From assembly GCA_035772405.1 (NCBI GenBank), contig JAYKKM010000131.1, positions 297,501-361,500 of the forward strand: 64,000 bases of DNA. The letters are read 5' to 3'. Within the stretch, counting starts at the first letter, position 1, and every line of letters begins with the position of its first letter. A program made the translations under genes and the position numbers. This document shows positions 12,201 to 25,494 of this stretch, piece after piece. The notes beneath the pieces are model-generated. The model was not told the DNA's origin, did not search any database, and was given only the letters and a program-made list of their open reading frames with translations. Origin of the DNA: Chrysogorgia sp. JL179-B06. Taxonomy: Eukaryota > Cnidaria > Anthozoa > Scleralcyonacea > Chrysogorgiidae.

Positions 12201-15200
12201 CTTCTCTTCTGCCGTCGTGCAACGCATTCCTTATGCACGTTGCGGGAGATATATCCACGCGGTCTAAATTTGGCAAATCTGTGTTACGTTAACGGTAATT
12301 AAATACTTCGAATCCCGCACACTGCCGCGGCTGCAAAAACGAGAAAAGTGCCTTCAAATTGCAGGAAATACACTTTCAGGGAATCAAAAATTCAAAATGT
12401 TTCTCGGGGAGAATGCTCCCAGACTCCCCTAATGTACATGTTTCTAATACATGTTCATATATATTAATGAAAAACGTGTATGTGTAATAATGCTTTGGCT
12501 AAACGATGGCAATTTGTGTTCTTCAGTAATATTGACGTCATAATTTATTTGACCAAGTTATGCTCAGCCCCCCTACAAAATTTTGCCCGTACGCCTATGC
12601 ACTGTACTGCCAGCATGAGACCGAAGTTGAATCTGATCAGTCAACTTAATTTTCCAGCATATAGGGACCAGGCTCTACCTTTCGATCAACCTTTTCGCAT
12701 TTAATTAAGATAATTTACGGTAAATCGAATGTTCTCCACGCAATGCTGACATCCGATTCTAGGAAATAGAAAATCGAATTCACTTACACATTGTCACTCA
12801 TATACATGCAGTACTGATAAGAACAGTGTGCTGGCTGGCAAAGACTCACCAGTAATTCCTGTACATGTACATGTACTGTAAGTAATCATCATACAAACTA
12901 TACCTATTTTGTGGGGTATTAATCCAGTCCAACTTTAATGTTTTTTTATCCAGTTATGAACGATACGGAAGCCTTGGCATAAAGTTGGAAGAGTGGCGCA
13001 CTGAACATTTAGTGGGCAGTGACATTGATATGCTTATGGATGATGGAATGGTTAATCCAGCAGTAACTGTCTTGGTTAACAGAAAGCGATTGTGGACAAC
13101 AGCAGCTAAAGTGCTCATCAAGCCGGATTTCAACTTTTCTTCCAAGATACAGGTTGCATTCTCTGGAGAAGATGACCTTGATGGAGGGGGCCTTACAAGA
13201 GAATTTCTTAGGTACAGTGTATGTAACTTTACAGTATATACAATTTAATACAGACTGTACCAACACAAGCCTGGGTACGAGGTTGTACCCACTATATCAT
13301 ACCCACAGGTACAGTAACTACTGGACAGTATCCCAACCAATATTTTTAAGCCCACCCTGGGAAATGTTTTCTTCGTTTTAATCCCAAATGTGGGAGTTGA
13401 CGAGGGGCATATTGGGCATGCTTTTCAATTGACTGATATATTAATCCCTAGAGTACTTTACAGAATAACTGCGGATAATCGCATTACTTTACAATGATAG
13501 TATATACAGTATAGCAAGTAACAACAGGGAATGATTGGTAGCGTACATGGCTGCATTGGGAATTTATTTGTTGATCAACTTTTTCTTTCAGACTTCTTAT
13601 AAAAGCCTGCATGGAGCAGTCTGGTGTTTTTGAGGGTCCCGCTAGTACACTTGTTTTCAGTAGGGGTTACAGCCTGCTTGAGAAATGTACCTATGCATTT
13701 GTTGGTAAACTGGTAGCATGGTCTGCATTGTTAGGAGGACCTGGTATATTTCTGGCAAAAGAGCTTTATGTCATGATGATTGGGATGTTTGTCAAGAAAA
13801 TTCCAATTGATCTTGTTTCAGATCTAGATTATAAAGACAAGATTGCAATGGTATGTATTGGATAATCTCTTATGACACTGTAACACCTGAAAACCCAGTA
13901 GATTGTTGCTTTTCTTCAAATGAAATAAATAATAATTTATAGTGATGTACATGCAGATGTAAATACAAGTTATATACCATATTGCAATTTCCAAATTTTA
14001 TTAATTTCCCCTCACTCTTCCAGCGCTCGAAACTAAATACATTTGAAAATACATTTGAAACTAGTCAAATATCCTCCTGTATTTACAGCCAAACCATTGA
14101 GTACTGTATAATCATTTTATCTAATACTTTTCTTTTCTTTTTTTTTAATTTATAATGAAAGTGCATGTAATTAGTTTTATAAGTAACATTAAGAATATAT
14201 TGTTGCAAGAGCATTGAGACTATTGTATAATGCTCCTAATACACATGTCGCGAATCGCGATTCCTGCAAACGCAAGATTTTCCCGCACCTTCCCGCGCGA
14301 ATGGGCGTGGTTCTCGCAGGAGTTTTGGTAGCGATAATAATCTATAAAAAAATCCACGCGAATTGATGCGAGGTGTGGTAAAATCTTGCGTTTTGCGGGA
14401 ATCGCGATACATTTATACGTCTATATAATTATTATTATCTAAATGTTGTTGAATCACAATTCCAGCTCTGTGACTGTAAAGACCCCGACGAGTTTAAGAA
14501 AGTTAAAAATCACCTATTAGATTGGATATTGGATGTTGGATATACCAAAATCAGCAACGTAGAGTTCTCTGAAAGATGGGATGTTGCCATCATATTGATT
14601 GCACACTTTGCCTTTTACAGGTAAGAAGTTGAAATTTCAAGATTAAGATGCGCACCCATACATGTATGCGGTAGGAAAACATAAAGCAGAACGACTTTCA
14701 CTTGATCTAAAATAATTCCTCTATTTGTCAAGATGTAAAGCCATGATAGACCAATTTACAGATGGCCTAAACGCTATTCATTCTTTCTGGAACAAAGTAC
14801 ACGAAGATTCAGCTCTTTACCTTCCATTTCTTGTTGGAAGTATGATCCCTGGTCTAACGAGACAATTGTTAAAAAAGTGTGAAATTCAATACAGCGAAGA
14901 AATGAGCAACGACAGAGCTATAGAGGAAAGTGCAATATATGCCTGGGAAACGTTCTTAAAAAATGTTGAAGGTTTGTACCAAATGGTGTGAGTACAAACA
15001 AACAGACAGACTCAAACCTGTACTGATAATGTATTACAACAGAACAGACTGCATCTCATTATGGTATCACTTTCAATTTATATAGTTGTCAGTGATTTGT
15101 TTATTTAATATTTTATGTTTTAGATCGAAAATACGAATCAAAGCCAAGGATTACTTTGTCAGATGTACTTAAATTCATGACTGGCGCATCAGAGATACCA

Positions 15201-15383
15201 CCGCTGGGGTTTCGCCAGAAAATTGCAATACGATTCTTTTCGGTTCAGCCATCAGAATGTAGACTGCCCTATGCCAGCACGTGTGATCTTGCCCTATATC
15301 TTCCTCGTATGGAGGATGAGGAAAAAATTCATGATTGTTTAGAAATTTCGTTCCGTTCAGGTTTTCAGTTTGGGAAATCATGA
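3236..15383 (+). CDS. HECT-domain E3 ubiquitin ligase (G2E3-like), 11 exons
   Basis: Exons as I read them: 3236-3554, 4357-4609 (or from 4366), 5458-5632, 5708-5754, 7525-7620, 11646-11762, 12954-13211, 13592-13850, 14466-14620, 14733-14971, 15124-15383. All introns are GT..AG. The phases close exactly, giving 725 aa (722 with the alternative acceptor) and one stop. Exons 1-6 encode a variable N-terminus: a basic, low-complexity first exon, then a region without clear domains that includes an acidic serine-rich stretch. Exons 7-11 form the HECT fold: the N-lobe begins near SYERYG and contains the family signature VAFSGEDDLDGGGLTREFL. The C-lobe ends with YASTCDLALYLP, whose cysteine is the expected ubiquitin-thioester residue. 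HECT ligases accept ubiquitin from an E2 on this cysteine and pass it to substrates; the overall layout recalls G2E3-like animal proteins. The start is the first ATG after the minisatellite. Substrate and expression are unknown. Confidence 0.85.
3612..4275. mobile_element. TTAA-flanked foldback MITE, copy 1 (intron 1)
   Basis: Flanked by TTAA at 3608-3611 and 4276-4279. The right end reads ..ATATAGGCACT and the left end is a decayed version of the same terminus. Inner arms around AAAAAGTCCACAAAGAT (right) and ATCTTTGTGGACTTTTT (left, with one change) are inverted. The middle (3775-4140) has GGGTGGGGAAATTGAC-like short repetitions. Other copies are at 19524 and 25014. No transposase; TTAA targets are typical of piggyBac-type elements. 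It lies wholly within intron 1 of the HECT gene. Confidence 0.75.
6617..7014. mobile_element. Foldback MITE-like element (intron 5)
   Basis: Long imperfect inverted repeat. The left arm begins AAAATTAAGTTTGTCTTATT and continues through TTTCATATCTCACGTCGTTC (to about 6735); the right arm (about 6905-7014) is its reverse complement. The loop is AT-rich. No coding capacity. A diverged relative lies at 15540-15785. Confidence 0.75.
9325..9440 (-). mobile_element. Penelope-like terminal scrap
   Basis: Contains CAACGTTTCGAGCG..CGCTTCGTCAC on the plus strand. The minus strand reads as a decayed hammerhead-type core (GTGACGA, short stem, CGAAACGTT). The intact form at 61671 has CTGATGA..GAAACGTC, so this one has lost a key core base. 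No coding part. Confidence 0.5.
9669..9770 (+). mobile_element. tRNA-derived SINE copy
   Basis: tRNA-like head with a D-arm block (GTAGCTCAATGGTTAG) and a decayed T-arm box (ACAGGTTCCATTCCTGT), followed by a tail containing AGAATCATTTTATGAGGATA. The same head and tail combination occurs at 41390-41515 and, inverted, near 41095. It sits in a HECT gene intron. Confidence 0.6.
14247..14412. mobile_element. Short foldback element (intron 8)
   Basis: Imperfect inverted repeat: CGCGATTCCTGCAAACGCAA at the left is matched by TTGCGTTTTGCGGGAATCGC at the right. A GC-rich centre lies in an otherwise AT-rich intron. No ORF. Confidence 0.65.
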
Positions 15384-15539
15384 TTCTGTTACAGTAATCC
15401 ATACACGTTGATCATTTGAAGATTTTTGTTTTCATGTTTTAATGTATTGCAACAGTAAAAGTGTATTGTAAGTTATTAAAATTGATGTCTTATTGAAAAC
15501 TTACGAAAATTGATGTCTTATTGAAAGAACTCTTATGAT

Positions 15540-15785
15540 TTTCAGTTCTAGTTCCATATTTCACTTAGTTCTTGAGATTTTTATACTTATCGTATGTGAT
15601 ATTCAAATGCAATGATCTGTGACATCAAAAGGTTTACATAACATTTTTTAACAAAATTATTAGGAAATTATGTATTATATCCATTATCGTTCAAACTTGT
15701 CTTTCATCTCATTAATCAAATGTTAGTAAACCTTTTTATGTCATAAGAACTAAGTGAAATACAGAAGAGCTGGGATTGACATTCT
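15540..15785. mobile_element. Decayed foldback element downstream of the HECT gene
   Basis: Arms TTTCACTTAGTTCTT (near 15560) and AAGAACTAAGTGAAA (near 15750), with a similar inner order to the element at 6617-7014, suggesting one family. Diverged arms imply greater age. Confidence 0.55.
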
Positions 15786-16047
15786 TCATTATTTTATAAG
15801 ATGAGTATTGCAAAATTGAGGACAAAACATATTCAAAGGCAATATAAAAGTATATGAGTCGAATGTTTTTATTTGAAGTCTTAGTAATTCTCATTTATCA
15901 TGTGATCAGCATCTTCCCTAGTGTTGAACAATGGTACTCAGGTATTCAACCACATTGCAGAACAGACGAATGCCTTCATCCCCATCATCTTCATCTGGGG
16001 AAAACCTTTGCAGCAATTCATCTTCTTGTTCTTCGCTCAATTCCAGG

Positions 16048-17972
<1,925 letters not shown>

Positions 17973-18098
17973 AATTTAATTAAACTGCCGTGAAGTTTGA
18001 TCTAATCTATATATGCGAAAATTGATGAGAGCCGCCATCTTGTCATTTAATCACGTGATCTGAAAACTTGCAAGTTCGTACCCAGGGCCTTCCCCATT

Positions 18099-18505
18099 TT
18101 AATTTTTCTTGATCAAAAAAAACTTCTTGATCGAAAAAAACTTCTTGATCGAAAAAACTTCTTGCTCGAAAAAAACTTCTTGATCGAAAAAACTTCTTGA
18201 TCGAAAAAAACTTCTTGATCGAAAAAAACTTCTTGATCGAAAAAAACTTCTTGATCGAAAAAAACTTCTTGATCGAAAAAACGTCTTGATCGAAAAAAAC
18301 TTCTTGATCGAAAAAAAACTTCTTGATCGAAAAACGTCTTGATCGAAAAAAAACTTCTTGATCGAAAAAAACTTCTTGATCGAAAAAAACTTCTTGATCG
18401 AAAAAACGTCTTGATCGAAAAAAACTTCTTGATCGTAAAACTTCTTGATCGAAAAAAAAATTCTTGATGGGGAAAAAAGTTCTTGATAGGGAAAAAACAC
18501 TTCTC
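18099..18505 (-). repeat. TTTTTTCGATCAAGAAG minisatellite, inverted array B
   Basis: About 20 units of the 16-18 bp repeat, here as its reverse complement (CTTCTTGATCGAAAAAA). It abuts a plus-oriented array at 18515, forming a head-to-head junction at the shared TATGGAATGCTAAAG edge. No exon copy lies beside this array. Confidence 0.9.
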
Positions 18506-18514
18506 GATTATGGA

Positions 18515-19090
18515 ATGCTAAAGCGGCAAAAATTCAAGATGTTTAAATTTTCCATCGTTTTTTTCAACCCAGAAATCTTTTTTTTAATCAAGAAACCTTT
18601 ATTTTTCCATCAAAAAGTTTTTATTTCGATCAAGAATCCTTTTTTCAATCGAGTATGGAACGCTAAAGTGGCAAAAAATCAAGATATTTAATTTTTCTAT
18701 CAAGAAGTTTTTTCAACCAAGAAATATTTTTCTTAATCAAGAAACCTTTATTTTTCGATCAAAAAGTTTTTATTTCCCATCAAGAACTTTTTTCGATCAA
18801 GAATTTTTTTTCGATCAAGAATTTATTTTTCGATCAAGAATTTTTTTCGATCAAGAATTTTTTTTCAATCAAGAATTTTTTTCGATCGAGAATTTTTTTC
18901 GATCGAGAATTTTTTTCGATCAAGAATTATTTTCGATCAAGAATTATTTTCGATCAAGAATTTTTTTTCGATCAAGAATTTTTTTCGATCAAGAATTTTT
19001 TTTCGATCAAGAATTTTTTTTCGATCAAGAAGTTTTTTCGATCAAGAAGTTTTTTCGATCAAGAAGTAGGTTCATTAATATTCTCTCGAC
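18515..19090 (+). repeat. Minisatellite array C upstream of exon-1 copy
   Basis: Same unit and same 5' edge (TATGGAATGCTAAAGCGGCA) as copy A at 2.87 kb. The edge motif recurs near 18654, so the array itself is partly duplicated. It ends in CTCTCGACTCTGAGCCCGCG, the same GC-rich junction that leads into the HECT gene. Confidence 0.9.
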
Positions 19091-19121
19091 TCTGAGCCCG
19101 CGTTGTTGTTACTGACCAAAA

Positions 19122-19460
19122 ATGGCGGCAAACAATGATACAGAGCGTTCTGGACGAAATTATTGGACGAAATATACAGGACGAAATTATTGGGGTATTA
19201 AATGAAAGTCCATCGCTAAGCGTAAGACGGTTGGTAGGAGAACTTGTATATCACTCCAAATTGCAAAGAGTACGACCATCAGTTGCTCCTCAACACGTTA
19301 TTAACAACGGCTCTCATGCGATAAGTGGAAGAAGATATTCGTCACGCATTGAGAGGGAGTTCAGACATACAAAGGCCATATTTTTACCGCCCTCCAACGA
19401 CACGTGGAAGTGACAAGAAGAAGAAGAGTGCCTGTTCAGAGAAGAAAAAAACGAATAAAG
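19122..19460 (+). pseudogene. Partial HECT-gene copy C: exon 1
   Basis: Starts with ATGGCGGCAAACAATGATAC and follows exon 1 of the HECT gene (including SPSLSVRRLVGELV) down to the same splice donor (AAAG/GTCAGT at 19460/19461). A small internal repetition of GACGAAATTATTGGAC shifts the frame, so the original ATG runs to a stop after under 30 codons. It is followed by about 60 bp of the same intron-1 sequence and then a TTAA-flanked MITE. No downstream exons are present. Confidence 0.8.
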
Positions 19461-19523
19461 GTCAGTATAATAGTCAAAGTGGGTAAAATATCAACCTGAT
19501 TTGATGAGCCTACTGAACCTTAA

Positions 19524-19823
19524 AGTGCCTATATTTACATATTTATAATATTTGGAACCCTTTGATATTGCAATATATCTTGTCGTTCGAAAATTTTATC
19601 TTTGTGGACTTTTTGGCTGTTAAAGTTAACGGAAGTGACGTCGTCAAACAAACGTTTGTAATATTACGAGACAGATTCCTTGTTTAACGTCACTTCTGTT
19701 TAATTTAACAGCCAAAAAGTCCACAAAGATAAAATTTTCGAACGACAAGATATATTACAATTCTTATCACGGGGTTCCAAACATTATAAATATGTAAACT
19801 CCCCAATCATGATATAGGCACTT
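19524..19823. mobile_element. TTAA-flanked palindromic MITE, copy 2
   Basis: TTAA at 19520-19523 and 19824-19827, termini AGTGCCTATAT and ATATAGGCACT. Strong inner arms: ATCTTTGTGGACTTTTTGGC versus GCCAAAAAGTCCACAAAGAT. It sits at the centre of an inverted duplication of the promoter plus exon-1 unit. Confidence 0.85.
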
Positions 19824-19887
19824 TTAATAAGAAGTTCATTAGGCTCATCGAATCAGGTTGTTTACCCACTTTGACTATTATACTGAC

Positions 19888-20520
19888 CTTTCTTCGGTTT
19901 TTTCTTCTCTGAACAGGCACTCTTCTTCTTCTTGTAACTTCCACGTGTCGTTGGAGGGCAGTAAAAATATGGCCTTTCTAAGTCTGAACTCCATCTGAAT
20001 GCGTTACGAATTTCTTCTTCCACACTTGTCGCATGACAGCTGTTGTTAGTAACGCGTTGAGGAGCAACTGATGGTCGTAGTCTTTGCAATTGGGAGTGAT
20101 TTACAAGTTGTCCTACCAACCGTCTTACGCTTAGCGATGGACTCATCTAATGCCCCAATAATTTCGTCAACAGAATCTCTGTATCATTACTTGTGACTAG
20201 CGACAGGAAAGGCTCCGACTTATGATGGACTTATGATGGATACGTTTTAGTTTTATTCCTGCGGATAGCTAGAGACAGGAATGGCTCCGACTAAAACTCG
20301 TTAGGCATGTTAGGGATAGAACACTCGTTAGGCGAGGGGTTAGGGTTAGGACCTTTGTTGTTTTGGGTTTGGTCACAGTCCTCTCTCCACATTTCGAGCT
20401 AAAAAGCCTTTTTATCGACCAATTTGACCAATATATGGAGTCGGAAAACTAGAACGTATCCATCGCAAGTCGGAGCCTTTCCTGTCGCTAGTCATACGTT
20501 GTATCATTGTTTACCACCAT
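19888..20520 (-). pseudogene. Partial HECT-gene copy D: exon 1, split by an insertion
   Basis: Minus-strand copy of the same exon 1. The start lies at 20520 and the splice-donor position at 19888/19887. The 5' coding part is interrupted by a 312-bp foldback element at 20189-20500. Downstream of the donor the same intron-1 start is seen before the shared MITE. With copy C it forms a large palindrome. No HECT catalytic exons follow, so it cannot encode a ligase. Confidence 0.8.
20189..20500. mobile_element. Foldback MITE with 8-bp target duplication
   Basis: Flanked by GTATCATT at 20181-20188 and 20501-20508. Terminal arms contain GACTAGCGACAGGAAAGGCT and its reverse complement, and the interior has GGGTTAGGGTTAGG. 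An 8-bp duplication suggests a hAT-type non-autonomous element. It inserted into copy D after the duplication, since copies A and C lack it. Confidence 0.75.
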
Positions 20521-20579
20521 TTTGACATGTGTAAGTTTGGTCAGTAACAACAACGCGGCCTCAGAATCGAGAGAATATT

Positions 20580-20925
20580 AATGACCTACTTCTTGATCGA
20601 AAAAACTTCTTGATCGAAAAAAAACTTGATCGAAAAAAACTTCTTGATCGAAAAAAAATTCTAGATCGAAAAAAAATTCTTGATCGAAAAAAATTCTTGA
20701 TCGAAAAAAAATTCTTGATCGAAAAAAATTGTTGATCGAAAAAGAAATTCTTGATCGAAAAAATATTCTCGATGGGAAAAAATGGATTCTTGATCGAAAT
20801 AAAAACTTTTTGATCGAAAAATAAAGGTTTCTTGATTAAGAAAAATATTTCTTGGTTGAAAAAACTTCTTGATAGAAAAATTAAATATCTTGATTTTTTG
20901 CTGCTTTAGCATTCCATAGTTATTA
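20580..20925 (-). repeat. Minisatellite array D, inverted
   Basis: Reverse-complement array of the 16-18 bp unit, ending with GCTGCTTTAGCATTCCATA, the inverted edge of arrays A and C. It lies upstream (in its own orientation) of exon-1 copy D. Confidence 0.9.
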
Positions 20926-20934
20926 CATTAATAA

Positions 20935-22390
20935 AATTTTGATTAAACTGGTTATCATTTGATACCAGCTCCACCCCCGCCGCAGTCGGTGAGTCAACAT
21001 GATATAAATTATAACCAGATATATCAGTATTAGTTACTGCATTGTTGTTTAGTTTTGTTTCAGTGACTGCTACAAGATCAGGTTTAGAGGAAAGTGAATA
21101 AATTAGATAATTTAACCGAGTCAAATTCTTTGGAAGGCTTCTTATATTACAATGAAATAAGGAAAGTGATTTAGGACCTGCTATCTCAAGAGTTCTGTCA
21201 ATTTGTTTCGGCGTATAATAATTAGAGTATATATATTATCCAACATGTGTTCAGGATCAGTCTCATCTGATTTATATGGGTTCGGAAGTAAATTGTGTAG
21301 GTCAACATCTAAATCCAAATCTCTAAACGTTATACTAAATAAAGAATTAAACTCTAGTAGATTCCACAGCCCACAGGGGACATAATTCAATCTTATTAGT
21401 ATGCAGATTGAACGCACGCCAAAATACACAAATAGACCAACAAGGCCTACAGTTATTGTTTTAGGGTTCTTGTAGGAATTCATCAAATTCGTTGGCATTC
21501 GTGAATCAAAAAACCCGTGAACTATCTGTTTCTTTTAGAAGGATTTTTCCGTTAACAGTCCAGATATGTTTCCATTTCTTATTTTGCTTCAATTCATTGA
21601 CTCGTCGAAACAGCTTTCTCCTGTATGCAGTTAACGACTCGTTGATATAAATATTGTTAGATTCATGAATGCTCCCATACTCACGTCCAAGCAGTGGCAG
21701 GTCGTTCGATTTCTTACCAACCAACTTACTTCGTTGTTGGTATAATACATCCTTGATATCACGATGTACAAACTTAACACTAATGAAACTTAACTATTGT
21801 TAAGTTTAAGTTAATTTTAATTTTGTTTTAATTTTAATTTTAATATTGTTAAGTTTAAGTTTAACTATTGTTAAGTTTATTGTTATTGTTAAGTTTATTG
21901 GTTTTTTTTTATCTTAAACCTTTTTAGTCGGGGAAAGTTGGTGAGCGGTTGAAATATGGTGTTCTGTAATTAAGTAGATCGCCAATTTCCATTGCAATTC
22001 GCTTTGGATTATCGATCGGCGGTATTGGAACGCCAGTTATTTCTATGCAACCACGGCGTATATATTGTTGCATGTTATCTAGATCAGTGTTGTGGTCGTA
22101 GATATTATCATCCGCAGTATTTTCTCTGCTTTCTACATCTTTCAAAGACTTGGATATTCCATTACTTCTTTTTTATCGTTTGGAGTGATTTTGTGAAGTT
22201 GTCGTATTCCATTGATAAAAATACTTTTGTGAAGCTTCAATCTTATTACATTTCGTTGAGAGGGCTGTTATTTCGTTCTTCTTGTTGCCCATTTCAGCTT
22301 TAAACTCTTTTCTAATGCTTGGTTATTCATTCTCCCAAAGTGATCTGAATGCGTCCACAGTCAAGTAATTCGATTTAGGAGGCATTTACT
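20935..22390 (-). pseudogene. LINE remnant: ORF1 and endonuclease start
   Basis: Minus strand, in order. 22145-21924 and 21724-21506 carry an ORF1 protein of the RRM-like type (RRGCIEITGVP; later DLPLLGREYG and NESLTAYRRKLF). 21498-21181 and 21124-20906 carry the beginning of ORF2 with an apurinic-type endonuclease (SSKPDLVAVTETKLN, then GYNLYHVDSPTAAG). Several stops and frameshifts separate the pieces. The 3' part with RT is missing, cut at the minisatellite edge near 20930, which is unusual because LINEs normally lose the 5' part. Confidence 0.75.
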
Positions 22391-23094
22391 ACGGAGCTCT
22401 AAAATGCACGTCCGTCTGTGACGTGAGTATCCGTGGAAATTAAGAATCTTGAGTAGGCGTTTGTCATATTCCGTCATCAAATATCTATATCATGTCATTG
22501 GCAGAGGCTGTTAATGAAGAGAAACGTGGCCTAGGTAAGCTACTTATCTGGTTACTTATCTGGATTATCGATTACTCCAAGAATGTCTGCGAGCAACACC
22601 AGCTGGCTGTTCCTCGTGGCTTAGTATACGATGTCATGATCATTTTATGAACATTTAACATTTAAAATCATTTTTAAAGTCTTCAAAAAAATTTAATAAA
22701 AGTTGATAAATTAACTCTTTCCTGTCCGGCGCAGTCAAAAGTGGTCATAGAAGATCCCCAAAGTCTTCAATCGAAAAACACGGCACTCGATAACCAGATT
22801 AAAAATTGAAATTCGACAAGCGCCAGGGACATGAGATCCAATCACACGCCAAGTTCGATTTGATTTCATAAACAACTCTGCGATTGGTGGCATTTTGAAT
22901 TTTTATGATTCTACGCGGGCGTGCAAGATGGCCTTTTCTAGAAAAATGGAAGTTTTTCAACCTGATTTATGATAATTAATGCTAATTTATATTAACATAA
23001 TGTGTCTTGTTCGGAAAATTCAAAAGCATTGGCAGTGGCGTAGCCCGGGTTGACCAATTCATACATGTCCAATATAACCATCGGTATGCATCTG

Positions 23095-23290
23095 CATCAG
23101 ATGGTTACCGATCGCAACCGATTGTAAACTGATCCCTTCCTAAGCGTACTAACCATCGGTATGCATCTGCATCAGATGCCTACCGATCGCGACCGATTGT
23201 AAACTGATGCTCCTACACCTCTGCCAACTTTCCTACCGATGGCACCGATGGCACCGATGCTACCGATGGCTCCTATCGCTTCAATAATAA
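23095..23290 (+). repeat. Short GATGGCACCGATG-type repeats
   Basis: Two copies of an about 70-bp unit (ACCATCGGTATGCATCTGCA..) followed by a short array of CTACCGATGGCACCGATGG. The latter is the inverted form of the CCATCGGTAGC motif that ends every unit of the big satellite at 28-33.6 kb. Confidence 0.6.
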
Positions 23291-23339
23291 TGGATACTTT
23301 ATCTGTTCCTATACGCTACAATTCATTCATACCACATAC

Positions 23340-25009
23340 AAGTGTTTCTAAACCCAAATAATTCAGCCATATAGTTTGTGTGTTATGTATTACCTCGTTC
23401 TTAAAAAACTTCAAACACATATGTTACGTTACACCATCGCCACCGATAGATTTAATGATCATGCATAATTTATCTGTTATGTATTATCTCGTTCTTAAAA
23501 AAACTTGTAACAAATATCTTACGTTCTTAAATAACCATGTATCAAATATCCTACGCTACAATTCATTCATAACACATATAAATGTTTCTTAACCCAAACA
23601 AACTCTTACGATGACTTCAATTGTCACATGCATACTTTGTCTGTTATGTATTACCTCGTTCTTAAAAAAACTTGCAACAAATATATTACGTTCTCAAATA
23701 ACCTTGTAACAAATATCCTACGCTACAATTCATTCATAACACATATAAATGTGTCTTAACCCAAACAAACTCTTGACATGTATCACTACTATTTATTACG
23801 ATGACTTATTACAATTCAGCCATATAGTTTGTGTGTTATGTATTACCTCGTTCTTAAAAAACTTCAAACACATATGTTACGTTACACCATCGCCACCGAT
23901 AGCTTTAATGATCATGCATAATTTATCTGTTATGTATTATCTCGTTCTTAAAAAAACTTGTAACAAATATCTTACGTTCTTAAATAACCATGTAACAAAT
24001 ATCCTACGCTACAATTCATTCATAACACATATAAATGTTTTTTAACCCAAATAAACTCTTGACATGTATCACTACTATTTATTACTGCGATGACTTCAAT
24101 TGTCACATCCATACTTTATCTGTTATGTACTGTATTACCTCGTTCTTAAAAAAACTTGCAACAAATATCTTACGTTCTTAAATAACCATGTATCAAATAT
24201 CCTACACTACAATTCATTCATAACACATATAAATGTTTCTTAACCCAAACAAACTCTTACGATGACTTCAATTGTCACATGCATACTTTGTCTGTTATGT
24301 ATTACCTCGTTCTTAAAAAAACTTGCAACAAAATATCTTACGTTCTCAAATAACCTTGTAACAAATATCCTACGCTACAATTCATTCATAACACATATAA
24401 ATGTTTCTTAACCCAAACAAACTCTTGACATGTATCACTACTATTTATTACGATGACTTCAATTGTCACATGTATACTTTATCTGTTATGTATTACAATT
24501 CAGCCATATAGTTTGTGTGTTATGTATTACCTCGTTCTTAAAAAACTTCAAACACATATGTTACGTTACACCATCGCCACCGATAGCTTTAATGATCATG
24601 CATAATTTATCTGTTATGTATTATCTCGTTCTTAAAAAAACTTGTAACAAATATCTTACGTTCTTAAATAACCATGTAACAAATATCCTACGCTACAATT
24701 CATTCATAACACATATAAATGTTTCTTAACCCAAACAAACTCTTGACATGCATGTATCACTACAATGACTTCAATTGTCACATGTATACTTTGTCTGTTA
24801 TGTATTACCTCGTTCTTAAAAAACTTCAAACAAATATGTTACGCTACACCATCGCTATTGCTACTCCATAGCTTTAATGACCATACATAATTTGTCTGTT
24901 ATGTATTATCTCGTTCTTACAAAAACTTGCAAAAATATCTTACGTTCTCAAATAACCTTGTAACAAATATCCTACGCAACAATTCATTCATACCACATAT
25001 AAATGTTTC
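23340..25009 (+). repeat. AT-rich satellite, units of several hundred bp
   Basis: Tandem, rearranged copies of a unit containing TATGTATTACCTCGTTCTTA, ATATCTTACGTTCTTAAATA and CATAACACATATAAATGTTT. Full-length repeats recur at about 23340, 23810 and 24490, with shortened ones between. Short open frames in it (IMHNLSVMYYLVLKK) simply repeat with the unit and are not taken as genes. Confidence 0.85.
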
Positions 25010-25013
25010 TTAA

Positions 25014-25344
25014 AGTGCCTATATCACTTGTGGGATCTTTACATATTTATAGTAATTGGAACATTCTAAGAAGATTTGTACTATATCTTCTCAGGCGAAA
25101 ATTTCATCTTCATGGACTTTTTTGCAGTTAAAGTTACCGGATATGACATCAAAGGAGGAATTGCAAATCAGTTTTCTTTTGTTTCTTGCTTCAAAAATTC
25201 CTCCTTTGATGTCATATCCGGTAACTTTAATTGCAAAAAAGTCCATGAAGATGAAATTTTTGCCTGAGAAGATATATTACAAATCTTCTTAGAATGTTCC
25301 AATTCCTATAAATATGTAAAGATCCCACAAGTGATATAGGCACT
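25014..25344. mobile_element. TTAA-flanked palindromic MITE, copy 3
   Basis: TTAA at 25010-25013 and 25345-25348. Termini AGTGCCTATATCACTTGTGG and its reverse complement; nearly the whole 331 bp folds back on itself, with a central TCAAAGGAGGAAT / ATTCCTCCTTTGA. The best preserved member of the family; inserted in the satellite inside the hAT element. Confidence 0.9.
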
Positions 25345-25494
25345 TTAACCCAAACAAACTCTTGACATCGCTGCGATCTCTCAATTTTAAAATCGACGAT
25401 CGTAGCTATCATATGAAAACCACACGCTCAGCGATCCTGTCCATCACAGCGAACGTTCATTCGAAATATCTGCCGAACCCCAAAACGCTAAATT

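Noticed and set aside
18099..19080. CRISPR-like array
   Set aside because: Units are adjoining with no unique spacers, and the setting is an animal genome; it is a minisatellite.
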